64,000 nt of DNA from Daphnia pulex (Eukaryota > Arthropoda > Branchiopoda > Diplostraca > Daphniidae), in the NCBI RefSeq assembly GCF_021134715.1, contig NC_060027.1, positions 1 through 64,000 on the forward strand, written 5' to 3'. How positions within the stretch are numbered: position 1 is the stretch's first letter; the number at the start of each line of letters is the position of its first letter. Positions 1-11,300 of this stretch are shown here, one piece after another. The notes under the pieces were generated by a model that was given only the letters and a program-made list of their open reading frames with translations, was not told the DNA's origin and did no database searches. The translations under genes and the position numbers were made by a program.

Positions 1-715
1 AACAAGTTTCTTCACAGGGTAGACAATCATGATGGCAATGGACAGGCCATGTTGAATTCACGTTCCATGATGTAGATTTCCTTGCTTGCACAACTAGGTA
101 GCCAAACCCAATCCAAAAGTTGTACAGTCCTAATTTTAAAGACATAAAAATGTAGTTTCCATCTGTTTCACACAAAATAATTAAAATTTACCAGTAACTC
201 CAGTCTTGGAGTAGAAAAACTGGAACCACTTATCGGGTATGAAGCCCATGCAACTTTGCCAGGATACTCTTGACGGCATGGTCTTGGAAAGTTGACCAAA
301 TCCTTTTCTTGGTTTTCTGTTGTAGCAGCAGCTGCCGCATTTGAGGTGGCCGAGTTCTGGGTCATACGAATAGGCGAATGGCCAAGCGAACTAACCCATT
401 CGAAGAGAAATGAGTTAGGTACTGAATTTTTACATCGTAACAAAATTATCATCTAGATTGAATTCCTTGATCAACAATATTAAGTGGTGAAAATTTTTAC
501 CCGGTTTCAATGCATTCCTTGTCAGCATGTTGACTTGGTGTTTGAATATTGAGAAAATACAATTTTAACTAATAAAGCTGTGGTCAGGACTCAGGTTACA
601 AACAAAACAGAAGGTACTACTGGCAGCAAGGAATAATAATGGCGGACGAGAGGACGAAAGAAACTACACATTCATTTTAAAAACTATTCAAAATGGAAAA
701 TTTTTGTTTCAAATG
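1..715 (-). pseudogene. Inverted, broken partial copy of the ATP synthase b gene
   Basis: Read on the minus strand, this segment matches the 5' half of the intact gene at 4862-5944. The 5' flank lies at about 540-715, exon 1 at 501-528 (start codon at 528-526), exon 2 at about 197-398 and part of exon 3 at about 1-135. The introns are kept, so it arose by DNA duplication and not by retroposition. Compared with the intact gene there is a one-base loss in exon 2 just before the conserved GFIPDEWF stretch, and at least two one-base gains in exon 3, so the frame is broken. It is cut by the window edge. Expression of a useful protein is unlikely. Confidence 0.8.
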
Positions 716-780
716 ATAGAATTCAATGATTCTGTTACAATTAAAAAAAAATGTGACAGTAACATTGAATTTTTAAATTG

Positions 781-1283
781 AAACAAAATGATTTCCATTT
801 TGAATAGTTTTTAACATGAACGAGCAGTTTCTTGCTGTCCGCCATTATTATCATTGCTGCAAGTATCCTGTGTTCGGCTTCTGTGCCAAGTGCTAACTTA
901 CGACATTTTTTCCCAAGTAAGTCCACCACAATTCACAGTGGTAACTTTGTTTTTTGGTTTCTTAACATTTCTGAATGTAATATGTCTTAATGTCAGGAGG
1001 AGGAGGAATTGTGTTGGAAACGAAAGACGTTGGAAACAAAATGATTTCCATTTTGAATAGTTTTTAACATGAACGAGCAGTTTCTTGCTGTCCGCCATTA
1101 TTATCATTGCTGCAAGTATCCTGTGTTCGGCTTCTGTGCCAAGTGCTAATTTAAGACATTTTTTCCCAAGTAAGTCCACCACAATTCACAGTGGTAACTT
1201 TGTTTTTTGGTTTCTTAACATTTCTGAATGTAATATGTCTTAATGTCAGGAGGAGGAGGAATTGTGTTGGAAACGAAAGACGT
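781..1283 (+). repeat. Tandem duplication, two units of 253 bp
   Basis: Positions 781-1033 are repeated almost exactly at 1034-1283. The first ~100 bases of each unit resemble the 5' flank of the ATP synthase b gene (compare 4709-4806). The rest contains a short intron-like stretch with a GTAAGT donor and a TCAG acceptor, also found at about 3700-3790 inside the CCCH fragment. Each unit is therefore itself a chimera of two unrelated sources. Confidence 0.9.
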
Positions 1284-1289
1284 CCCCAA

Positions 1290-1570
1290 CGGCCGACGAC
1301 GAGATCCGGCCGGACAACCAGGATTCCGGCCCATTTACGGGAGTACGATCTTCGGGGCCCCCGATAGGTGGTCCCTTGTCACCCGCCTAACTGTACTGAT
1401 TCTTTGTGCCCTTTCCCCCCCCCCCCCCTGGTGTCAATGTAATGTTTTGGAGGGGGTCGGGCCCTCTCTGTCTCTATCTATCCATACTACAAGTCAGTTC
1501 AATACAAGTCAGGTTAGCAATCTAAAATCAGTGTCCTCATCTTTATTCATTTCATCCAATATTCGGTAAG
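1290..1570. mobile_element. Possible solo LTR remnant
   Basis: A GC-rich stretch with a run of 14 C (about 1417-1430) is followed by a pyrimidine-rich TCTCTATCTATC segment and AT-rich DNA ending near 1570. Its composition is sharply different from both neighbours and is reminiscent of LTRs of Gypsy or BEL retroelements. No target-site duplication or second LTR was identified, so this is a weak call. Confidence 0.25.
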
Positions 1571-1794
1571 GCAAACTTGACACTACTTCCCTGCCGAAAA
1601 AATTGATAGAAAAGACAAATCAAAACTGAAAAAGATGAAAGCTGCAGCTTTTGACAGTGATGATGATGGCGAAGGTATTGCAAATCAGTTTACAAAAATT
1701 TTCATGATTTTGAGCTTTTTTTAATCTATAATAATGCGATGCGAACTGTATGCAGGTTAGTTAATATATAATAATTATTAATAAAAAAAATGAC

Positions 1795-2226
1795 AATAAA
1801 AATTAATGACTTATTCTTTAGACAACTGATGAGCCTAAACCTATTGCCGGCGGAAAAAATATCGAAACAATTCTATGTCATTGTAGAAGAAGTAAGTAAG
1901 ATGCGTGATGGCGCACTACTGAAAACCTTTTGCAATTACGTAGAACGGCAATGGATCAAACATTCGTTATGGCCACCAACAACATGGTCGATGTTTATGG
2001 AACATCGTCGCACAAACAACAATGCAGAAGGTACTACACTATTACACTATAACATTATACTATAAATTTTAAAAAAATTTAATTAGGGTACCACAATTCC
2101 TTAAAAGTGGAAGTTGCAACAGCCAGAGTGTATCTGGTAAAATTTATTCAGTTAATGAAAGCCGAGGCAGAAAAGATAGACTGGAAAGCCAAATTATTGT
2201 CGCAAGAGCAACAACTACAAAAGTAA
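1795..2226 (+). pseudogene. MULE/FLYWCH-type transposase C-terminal fragment
   Basis: Two pieces join across an intron: about 1795-2030, and 2087-2226 after a TTAG acceptor. The joined reading gives a WSMF...RRTNNNAEGYHNSLK pattern followed by a helix with VKFIQLMKAEAEKI. The R-T-N-N-x-x-E-x-(Y/W)-H-N/S pattern is typical of the segment after the DDE core in Mutator-like (MULE) transposase proteins that often carry FLYWCH fingers in arthropods. The catalytic core and the FLYWCH finger are not present here, and the frame ends soon after 2226. Probably a dead fragment of a domesticated or mobile MULE gene. Confidence 0.45.
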
Positions 2227-2574
2227 AAGAGATGGCGATGAATTGGATGACCAAGTCAGTAACAATGAAAAATATATAGGACAAGAAAGAGGGAGAGATG
2301 CCAATGCATATGATTTATGCAAAGGTAAAATTCCGTTAGTATATTTTTACTGCTTAAATAATTTAATGTTTCGACTTTTGGTTCAGATGGAGAGCATAGC
2401 AAATGTGTAGAAGATGAGGAAGAAGAGAATGTTAATGAAGATAGACTGGAAAGCCAAATTATTGAAAATAAAGCACAGTGAAGTATGAATCACATTCCTA
2501 ATTTGAAAAGGAAACATGAAAATTCCGTCAGTATATTTTTACTGCTTAAATAATTTAATGTTTCAACTTTTGGT

Positions 2575-3160
2575 TCAGATGGTGAAGAAGATTGAGAAGA
2601 AAAGTATGATGAGGAAGGAAGGAAAACTCGCAAAAAGACTAAGGTGGTTGATGTGAGAAAGAAATCAGAACAAAAAACTAGCCACGATGAATATTAACCC
2701 TAGTGAACTTGAACAGGCTCATGATACTGATTTCCATTCAACGGTGAAACTTAGTTACTATTACGATAGTTTTTTTTATTCTTGTTTCTAATGGTAAACA
2801 TTAATTTAACAGATTATAAAACCTGTTATGCCGGAACGCATTCAAATTTAGTTTTTCCAATTTTCATCAAGTTTTATTTATATTATTTATTTATTATATT
2901 ATTATATTATATTATATTATATTATATTATATTATATTTATATATTTACTGATTTCGATGAAAAGGTGAAACTTTATTTACTATTGCAACAGTTTTGTTT
3001 CTTGCTTCTAATGGTCAACATTAATTCAACAGATTATAAAAACTGATATGCCGGAACGCATGCAATTTCGAGATGTTCCCATTACGTCTGTCGAAGAAGG
3101 TTCTGACGAATTGGATTTAGAAGCCCAGTGGATAAACAAGCGTGCTTTTTCCTAATCTTC
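2575..3160 (+). pseudogene. Decayed Spt6-like fragment
   Basis: Broken readings give an acidic/basic stretch (RKTRKKTKVVDVRKKSE), then PSELEQAHDTD, and, after an intron with a CAACAG acceptor, TDMPERMQFRDVPIT and ELDLEAQWINKRAF. This order resembles the region just before the helical core of the histone chaperone Spt6 (pattern PSELE..H.TD...TD(L/M)PER.QLR...EEA.WIY..AF). There are stop codons, and the intron plus PER exon occurs twice in tandem (about 2735-2860 and 2945-3075). It is a non-functional gene piece. The identification rests on family knowledge, not a search. Confidence 0.45.
2888..2942. repeat. ATTAT microsatellite
   Basis: About ten uninterrupted copies of a five-base AT-only unit, within the intron-like DNA between the two duplicated Spt6-like exon copies. 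Confidence 0.9.
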
Positions 3161-3239
3161 AGTTTCAAATCAGGTAAAGACAACTTAAATTTACTTCATG
3201 CATTGCAATTTCTTGATTCCGTGTTACTTCTTCATCAGT

Positions 3240-4002
3240 CTTCGAAATCCGTTGCTACGGCCTCGGTGCAGCCACTTTCTGTTCCCGTCCTATCGGATAC
3301 CGTTCTACCGACATCGTCATCTGATAGGACCAAAAGGATATCACAGAGTCCCAAGTCGCGATCCAGGTCCAGCAGTCCAGATGGCGATCGGGACCGAACT
3401 TCCCGTAGGTCCCGGGAACCTTCCACTCTCTCAGACCAAGCAGGATGCAGTAACTGGGTTGACCGTCGTCAAAATGGAAGAGGTCGTACTCGATCCCCAT
3501 TGCGTGGTTCTCGACATACCCCTTCTCCAGCACTTGCGCCCCCTATCACTGCCCAATTGGAAAACGTTGTAGTGGCTGGCCGTCCTGGGATTTTCGCCGG
3601 AAATCCCGTTCTCTTGGAAAACCGTTTAAGGTGCCAGTATTACGAGAGGACAGGTTGCTGCCTCCGCAACCCCCGTCCCTGACACATGGATACGTTTTTC
3701 CAAGCAAGTCCACCACAATTCGCAGTGGTAATTTTGTTTTTGTCGTTCTTTAAAATTTCTGAATGTAATTGACGACCATGTCTTAATGTCAGGAGGAGGA
3801 GGAAAACCGTTTAAGGTGCCAGGATTACGAGAGGACAGGTCGCTGCCCATGCCCCCGCTGTCTATGTCCATATACGCATGGATATGTGCCGCCATGTGCA
3901 GTGCATGAAGCGTTGATGGACATAGAACGATTCCGACCGCAACAACCAGAACGAATTGACGAAGCCAAGAACACGCAAAAAGGCCCTAGTCCTTTCACAT
4001 GA
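3240..4002 (+). pseudogene. RS-rich and CCCH zinc-finger fragment, partly duplicated
   Basis: An open stretch after a CATCAG acceptor (3240) encodes an Arg/Ser/Asp-rich tract (SRSRSSSPDGDRDRTSRR). It is followed by a degraded copy of a zinc finger ending at a stop near 3681. After a ~100-base intron-like segment the finger block is repeated (about 3798-4002) in a better state: RCQDYERTGRC...CLCPYTHG, then a short tail and a stop at 4000-4002. The spacing C-x8-C-x6-C-x3-H is close to a CCCH finger. With the RS tract it recalls Rbm26/27 (Drosophila second mitotic wave missing). No RNA-recognition motif is visible. It is best treated as a broken fragment; a short lineage-specific gene is possible. 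Confidence 0.35.
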
Positions 4003-4379
4003 CGTCGGCTCAACATTGAAAATTCTAATATTTTCAGCACTCTCCATTTTTTCTGTTTTCTTTTAAATTATACGTGGCAAAATCCAAGGAAATGAACCAG
4101 TATATGTCCCTCGTTTTGTTTTCTCCCATTATTTTTGTTTGTGGTGTGAGTGTGTTTGTCAGATTCTTGAACATGATGCACAGGTGAAAAAATACAACAA
4201 GTGATTTTGTGTGGACAGGAAAAAGTGTAAAAGTTTTTTTTCATATTTAGATAAATAAGTTTTTTTCCAAAATATAAGAGATGAACACTTTTCCAATTTA
4301 AATCATGTGGGCAGTAGTAACTAACCAACATTAAACACCAATGTAGAGTAAAACTAAATGTCTTTTTCATTTTGTTGTT

Positions 4380-4545
4380 ATACAGTCTGAATATTCTGAT
4401 CTGGTATCGTCGTCGACAAAAATCTGAAGACGGGATAAGGTGGACATTTTTCGAAGTTAAACGGAAGCCATTGGACGATTCCGCTTTTCTTTGCCGATTG
4501 TGCAGTCGTGACAGTCGTGATAATTGTTTATTTCGTGCAGACTAA
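4380..4545 (+). other. Unassigned open stretch before the ATP synthase b gene
   Basis: A spliced-exon-like open reading (ILIWYRRRQKSEDGIRW, then a short C-rich tail LCRLCSRDSRDN) follows a TATACAG acceptor and ends at a stop near 4543. It may be one more fragment of the mosaic tract. No family was recognised. Confidence 0.2.
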
Positions 4546-4708
4546 AAGGCCATGGGCGGCGGAACACAAGGCCACCACTCAAGTCACTAGAAAAACAAAA
4601 ATTATTATTTGGGCTATTTATTTAATTATTTTGGATTTTTAATTAATGTCTTTTATTTCGTTAAATAAAAAAAAATTGAGAGTTAAAAATGAATTTTAAA
4701 CTTAGAAA

Positions 4709-4861
4709 CAAAACGATTTCCATTTTGAATAGTTTTTAACTTGAACATGTAGTTTCTTCTCGTCCGCCATTGTTATCACTTGCTGCCGGTACCCTGTGTT
4801 CGGATTTCAAGTCTAGCTTTATTGTTTAAATTGTACCTCAATATTCAGCAATAGAGTCAAG
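4709..4861 (+). promoter_or_regulatory. ATP synthase b 5' flank and leader
   Basis: The block directly upstream of the ATP synthase b start codon contains a GTCCGCCATTGTT segment. It recurs, diverged, in the inverted copy (about 540-715) and in both units of the 253-bp tandem repeat. Its presence in every copy helps to define how far the duplication reached. No TATA box was seen. The exact start of transcription is not determined. Confidence 0.45.
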
Positions 4862-5944
4862 ATGCTGTCAAGGATTGCATTGAAACCGGGTAATAATTTA
4901 ACCTTTTTTTTGTTGATCAAGGAATTCAATCTCGATGCTAAATTTTTTACGATGTAAAAATGCAGTACCTAACTAATTTCTCTTTGATCGGGTTAGTTCG
5001 CTCAGCCATTCAGCCTATTCGTATGACCCAGACTTCGGCCACCTCAAATGCAGCATCTGCTGCTACAACAGAAAGCCCAGAAAGGGATTTGGTCAACTTT
5101 CCAAGACCAGTCCGTCAAGAGTATCCTGGCAAAGTACGCATGGGCTTCATCCCCGATGAATGGTTCCAGTTTTTCTACTCCAAGACTGGAGTTACTGGTA
5201 ACTTTTAATTATTTTGTGTGAAAAAGATGGAAATTACATTTTTGTGTCTTTGAAATCAGGACCGTACACCTTTGGATTGGGTTTGGCTACCTATTTGTGC
5301 AGCAAGGAAATCTACATTATGGAACATGAATTCTACACTGGTCTGTCCATTGCTATCATGGGTATCTACGCTGTGAAGAAACTTGGGCCTGCCACAGCCA
5401 AATTTCTTGATGCTGAAGTTGCTGTAAGTGAAATAAAAGTTCTCCGTCTAGCCCCACAACTGATATTTCACATATTCCTACTAGAAATCCGACGCTGAAA
5501 TGAACGCTGGACGAGATATGGCCATCGCTGAAGCTAAGGCTAGAATCGCGGCAGAGAAGGTTGAACAGGATCGAGCTCTTGGCATGAAGATGCTTTTTGA
5601 CGCCAAGAGGGAAAACGTTGCCCTTCAACTTGAAGCTGCTTACCGCGAACAGCTCGTCAAAGTCTTTTCTGAGGTAAATTATCAACCTCAATTAAATACA
5701 TCACCCCATTTAATTAACCATTTTAATTAACCATTTTAATTTTATAAATTTGTAGACCAAGAAGCGACTGGACTACCAGGTGGAAGTTCAGAACGTCCAG
5801 AGAAACCTGGAACAACGCCACGTCGTTGACTGGGTCTTGCGTAGCGTCCGTGCCGCCGTCACCCCCGAACAGGAGAAGGCCACTCTCAGCCAGTGCATCG
5901 CCAACATCAAATCCTTAGCCCAGCAAAACACCGTCAGGATTTGA
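4862..5944 (+). CDS. ATPsynB: ATP synthase subunit b, mitochondrial
   Basis: Five exons (4862-4889, 4997-5197, 5260-5423, 5485-5673, 5756-5944) join in frame to a protein of 256 residues. The product is the peripheral-stalk subunit b of mitochondrial F1Fo ATP synthase, which holds the catalytic head against rotation. The N-terminus is basic and Ser/Thr/Ala-rich, fitting a mitochondrial targeting peptide. It is followed by [20 protein letters not shown], a hydrophobic hairpin ([17 protein letters not shown] and [12 protein letters not shown]) and a long charged helix ending in AQQNTVRI. Length and order agree with animal subunit b (ATP5PB). The start was chosen because it opens the targeting peptide and is conserved in the inverted copy. 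A broken copy lies at 1-715. Confidence 0.93.
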
Positions 5945-6477
5945 GCGAAGAACCGACTGTTTTGTTGGTTCTCATTTAGTGTCTAGATTGAAAAACTCTT
6001 AAAACTAAAATATAAATGAAAAGCTAATCCGCACGAGATCATTTGGATTGGGCCAAATATTGTACACAGCTGTAGAAAAAAGGGTCTGGTTGGCACGCCA
6101 AATACAGTGATTTCGTTCCACCTGATTTCAATTAATATTTTACTATCGATGAAAAGAAAGGAACGTGAATCCCTAATGAGTTGGGTCTCGGCAACCCTGT
6201 GTTTCTTGGTTGTTGAAACCCTTTTGTAGCCATTTTTGCGCGACAAACTGTTATCCAAAAAGGATGTCTGCTTGACGTTTTTTTATTGATGATAGCGAAC
6301 TTTTATTTGGCTTTTTCTCTTATTTGATGGACTAATGGTGTCTTGTTTTACATTCGATCCTCCATCTTTCTAAAATCTGAGGCGTTTATTTTTACAAATT
6401 TCTAATGTGACTCGTGACAGCAGTAAACATGTCTGAATGTAATTGAATGAGCAAATCAAAAATTTTTTTCATTCATC

Positions 6478-7463
6478 ATGGAGTCTACTAAGGAAATGCT
6501 TCTACCTCGCCCCGAAGTTGATGGAATTCAACAGTCCCAGATTGAAATGGTTACAGTGGGCCAAGATCCAGGAATGAGATTGATGAATGATGCTCAAGTT
6601 GACCAGCAGCGTGATGCTCTTCTCTCCAAAGATATTGTATTGCACCCCAGTCATGTGTACGCCTCTGATCCCAATCTAGCAATGATGCCTGACAGCAGCA
6701 GCAGAGCTAGGCTTAGGAGAATACTCAGCTCTCACCGTTTTCAGGTAAACATAATCATTGGAGTTTTAAATTAACCCAGAGTTGATTAGAGTTGTGTTGT
6801 AAACTAACTGGTGTTGTTGTTGCAGGTGTTTGTCGTTTCCTTTGTAATAGTGGACTGCATGGTGGTGATTGCCGAACTGCTAATGGACCTGAGAATTCTT
6901 GGAATGATGGAAGAATATGGAATGAAAAATCGGAACAAGGTTTCCCTGGAAGCCCATTACATTGTCCCTGATGTCCTGCACAGCATCAGTATAGGTAATT
7001 TATGCTCTTAACATGGAAAGATTTCACCTAAACTAAAATGTCTTTATTCTTAGCTATACTGGCCATGTTTCTGCTAGAAACGGTCATCAAGATTGCAGCT
7101 TTTGGCTTGTCCTTTCTCAGGATGGGCTGGGAAATATTCGACACTGTCGTCATTTGTGTGACGTTCGTGTTGGACGTCTTGATGCAACACTCTCACTCTT
7201 CGACCAACGGCCTGGGCTTGTTCATCATTTTACGTCTGTGGCGAGTGGCTCGCATCCTCAACGGAATGGTCCGTTCAGTGAGGAGTCAGGCTGTCCGGCA
7301 CGTCGAATGCGAGAAACGTCGACGCGAGGTTCTCGAGGATGAACTGCTCAAATATCGGGAACTCTGCCAACGTCAGAAGAAACTGCTTGCCGAAATGGAG
7401 AATCTTTTAAAGAATCACAACATTCCTCTACCTGACAATTTAGTAATGCTACCATCCCCTTAG
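6478..7463 (+). CDS. HVCN1: Voltage-gated proton channel Hv1
   Basis: Three exons (6478-6744, 6826-6994, 7054-7463) give 281 residues. Hv1 is a voltage-sensor domain that conducts H+ outward by itself, without a separate pore. S1 (about 90-111) holds IVDCMVVIAELLMDL with the selectivity aspartate. S2 carries FLLETVIKIAAFG with the acidic and lysine pair, S3 carries EIFDTVVICVTFVLDVL, and S4 carries LRLWRVARILNGMV with three arginines spaced three apart. The C-terminus is a charged coiled coil (CEKRRREVLEDELLKYREL), the known dimerisation element of the family. The N-terminal ~85 residues are a polar cytoplasmic tail. It begins about 530 bases after the ATP synthase b stop codon, on the same strand. 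Confidence 0.95.
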
Positions 7464-8394
7464 TGTGAATAGAAAAAATTCTAATTTAGCGACAATTATT
7501 GACCACAAATTTGCTCACATTTCACTGCTAATGTCAAACAAATCATTGGCCCCTATTCCGTTGGTTTTCCGTTCCACTCTTTTTCAGGGACTCGCTTTGT
7601 TCGGCAAACGTACATATATAAGTATAATCATGACAATTTTGAAATAACTCACAATGCCACTCCTCAGGCTAACAAGAATTCAACCAATAATTAGGACTAG
7701 AAATAGAAGTGCAATGCGGTTTGTTCATTCCAATTTAGCTGCAATTAGCTAAAGTCTGTCTGTGTGGTTGTGCCGTGTTCGTCTGTATCAAATGATGATT
7801 AAGTATCACGCTATTATGTGTTTGATCAAGTGAGCCATTGAACTAAAAAACTGGGACATGGTGCTTATACATCCACTAAAATTCCTTGCGTATTGTTGTT
7901 ATGCAATTATTTGTTATTACACATTTTTCGAGAAGAATTTGAACCTCATAATCTTCGTGTTTTTTATTTTCAGCGGATTTTTAGCCGGATCGGATCCATC
8001 GGAGTCTTCCATCCAGAATAATCGTCGCAGTTGTGTGTTTGCCAACCAGATGGCGTTCACGCGATTTAATGCCGAAGCGCGCGCGCGCGCACTGCCGAAT
8101 CGATTTCCGATTTCTTCTTCCTCTCCCCCGCCTCCCTCTCCCGGCCGATGTTTCCTCGCATGTCGTGAGTGTAAAAGTGTACGGGCCCCGGTCAGTGCGA
8201 AAAAAAAAAAGCAACGCACCCGCACGACGAAAAAAGTAAAAATTAATTGGCGGCGAGTGGCCGACTGGGACAGACAGAACTTACGGGTGAAACCATATTT
8301 CCGGTTGAAAGTGAATTCAATCCATTTTTTACCTGAACATTGATGTCACTTTAATTCAAGCCAAGAGTTTCAAGTGTTTCAAAACGAGTGTAGA
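7464..8394. other. Intergenic region: Hv1 3' end and nervous wreck 5' leader
   Basis: No protein-coding gene was recognised. The first part is AT-rich and probably Hv1 3' UTR. From about 7990 the DNA becomes GC-richer, with a CG-alternating run near 8077-8090, and an arthropod initiator-like TCAGTG at 8192. It is then likely to be 5' UTR of the next gene. Confidence 0.4.
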
Positions 8395-11300
8395 ATGTCG
8401 ACGACGCAGCAACAACCGCCACCGCGAAAGGTTTTTATAATATTTCAATCGATCTTCTCTCTCTCTCCTCTGCCTATTGTGATGTAAAAATTCTTCTCTT
8501 CCTGTGCGCCTCCCCTTCTGGGAAATTTCTCCTTTTATACGCAGGGCAATTATGCAAAGGTATTGAGAAATTTGCATGCGGAGCAGTTGTCCAAGGTACA
8601 ATGGAAACACCAACAGGAATGCGAACTCCTAGAAGACTTGCGGTATGTTCGTACACTTAAAAGTCATTCGATAAAGTGCATCTGTTTAATTGTGTGTTTT
8701 CTTTTTCTTGTGAAAATGACTAGAAATTTCATCAAGCAAAGATGCGCCGTCGAGAAATCCTACGGCGAGGTAGGCCTATAGACACACACAGGAAATATCG
8801 ATCCCTACACATAATATACTGGCCGTGTAGCATAGATACATTATACATCGAGCTATTGATTGACGGATGTTATATACATTCTCCCCTTCTTTTTTTGACT
8901 CTTTGATGACATGCCCGCAGGCCATGCAGAAGATATCGGCCAATTACCTCAACAAGAAAATGCCGCCCATTCACGAACTGAATCACGACGAAATCAACCA
9001 GCAATGGTATTAACTCACCCTGGGATATTTCTATTGATGTATAAACAAAAATTGTTAATCGATTGTATTTGATTGACTACAGGACGGTTTGGTCAATATG
9101 GAGATCTTTGCTGGAGGAAACGGATAAATTGGCAAAGGCCAAATTGGCCGCTGTCGAAATATTCCAAACGCAAATCGCAGACGACGTGAAAATCGTCCGT
9201 CAAAACAAACTCCAACTGGCTAAAAAGGTAAAAACCCCTAATTTTCGATTATAGACACCTGAGATTTTACTTTTACGAATGAATCCCCAGAATCTGGACC
9301 TATTGAAAGTGGTGCAAGGTGAAGTGCAAACTTGCGTGACTGAATTGGACAAATTGAAAAAAGTTTACGTCGACGACGAACATGTCAGTCACGACGCTCG
9401 TGACAAGGCCCGTGAAGCTGAGGAAAAGTATGCTGACCATTTGAACTGCAATTCAATCCATTATTTTAATTCAAATTGTTTTTATTTTTAGGCTAAAGAA
9501 GAAAAAGGGTAGCATCTTCCAGTCGGTTTCCTCTTTACAGAAGACATCGGCCAAAGTAGGTGTCAAATGTTTGGTTCATTTTTAAAAATCCTGATCAATT
9601 CAATTTTATATTTGCATTGGCCAGTTGGGGAGTCGAAGGGATTTGTGTGAGGAGAAATCGACTCAAGCCAGAAACGCCTACCTGCTTCAACTTGCTTCAG
9701 CCAACGCCCATCAGAATCGATACTTTCACGTTGATTTGCAAAACGTCGTCAAGGTACCATCTTTAATAAACAATCTTTTGATCAACGGCGTACTGACATT
9801 TTTCGTCTGATTAATCCAATTTGCAGACGTTAGACGGCGGAATGTACGAAAAAGTGGCCGAATACTTTTCCATTATGAGTCGGACGGAACTTTATACTTG
9901 CTCCGCCTCTCAATTCTCTTTCGGCAAAATTAAAGAGCAAGCCCAAACCGTACGTTGTTATTACTTTACCAACCCAATCTAATTAGCGAAATCTTATTTC
10001 CTTTCTGTCCATTTATTTTATAGATCAATCGCGACTACGACCTGGCCTGTTTCGTCGACGCCTTCCCAATTCTCAATCAGCATATCACTTACGACTTTGA
10101 GCCTTGTGACAATGACGTCATCACGACGGTCAGTTTGCCTCGCCATCTAACGAATAAAATCGATAATTGCTTTTTCAAATCAAAGATGGCGTCTGTGTCA
10201 ACAAAACACACGAGTCGAATAATCACCAACTTTTCGTTCGAAATTTTTCGTTGATTAAAAACAGGTGGATCAAGCTCACGGAGCTGGTGCCGGATTGATT
10301 CAGAGTGGAAAACAATATGCATCTCGTGTCGCCCAAGAATCCAAAAAGATCAGAGAATCGACGAGGACACTGCAAACTCTACAGGGCATGAAAGAGAGTG
10401 GCTTGAAGGTTTCTATTTTTCCCAAACTTTTTGTTTGAATGTATAGTTACTATTGTTTTCTTTGTTCTGCAGAGTGATCCGAATGAACCCAACGGACCTG
10501 ATATTGACGCCAAAATCGATGAAATAAAAAACCAATTGAGGCGCTCAGAGGTATTGGACTTGTAGTAATATTGCTTTTGTGCAGCCATCTCGACATGTTT
10601 ACATTTCTTAGACTGCCAAAATAAAAGCTGAGGCTCGATTGGAGTGCCTTCATGCTGGTGGAGGTAAATTGTTTAAATTCACACCTCCCAAATTTCTGAC
10701 TAACATTTGATTCATGTGCAGTCAAAGTAGATGAATTCCTTCAAGACGCAGAGGGTCTGGTGACTCTTGGATTGATGAGATCTTCTAGCCAGCTTTCTTT
10801 CCGAGTATGTTTTGCCTTAGAAACACCTTCATGAATCATTCAAATCAAAAGTTTATTTTCAATATTGAAATGAAGGAATCGGCTCACGAGGAATCTGAAT
10901 TCTCCGACAGCGGCTCTCGCGCTGGTGCTGAAACAACTCAGCAGGATGAAGAAGAGGAAGAAGCTGCTGACGAAGCTTTCGGTAAAAAATCTATTATGCA
11001 TATGCCAGTCAGATCAGTCTGGAATGACTAATGAGTTGCATTTGATTTTCAAAATAGTCGAGCAAGTGGTACAGCAGCAAATTGCTGAAATGCAGGCAAC
11101 GTGGCAAGATCCGACGGCCGCCTGGGATACAACCGACGCCTGGGGAGACGACGCCGCTCAGCTCAACACTTCCGCCGCCAACACGACCACCACGTCTGTA
11201 CAAATTGAAACTGCCAGCAGCGTCACGGATTCGGTGCATGCCAGTGGAGATGCCAGCGTCATCAAATGCATCGCGTTCTATCCCTACACGGTACGTTGAT

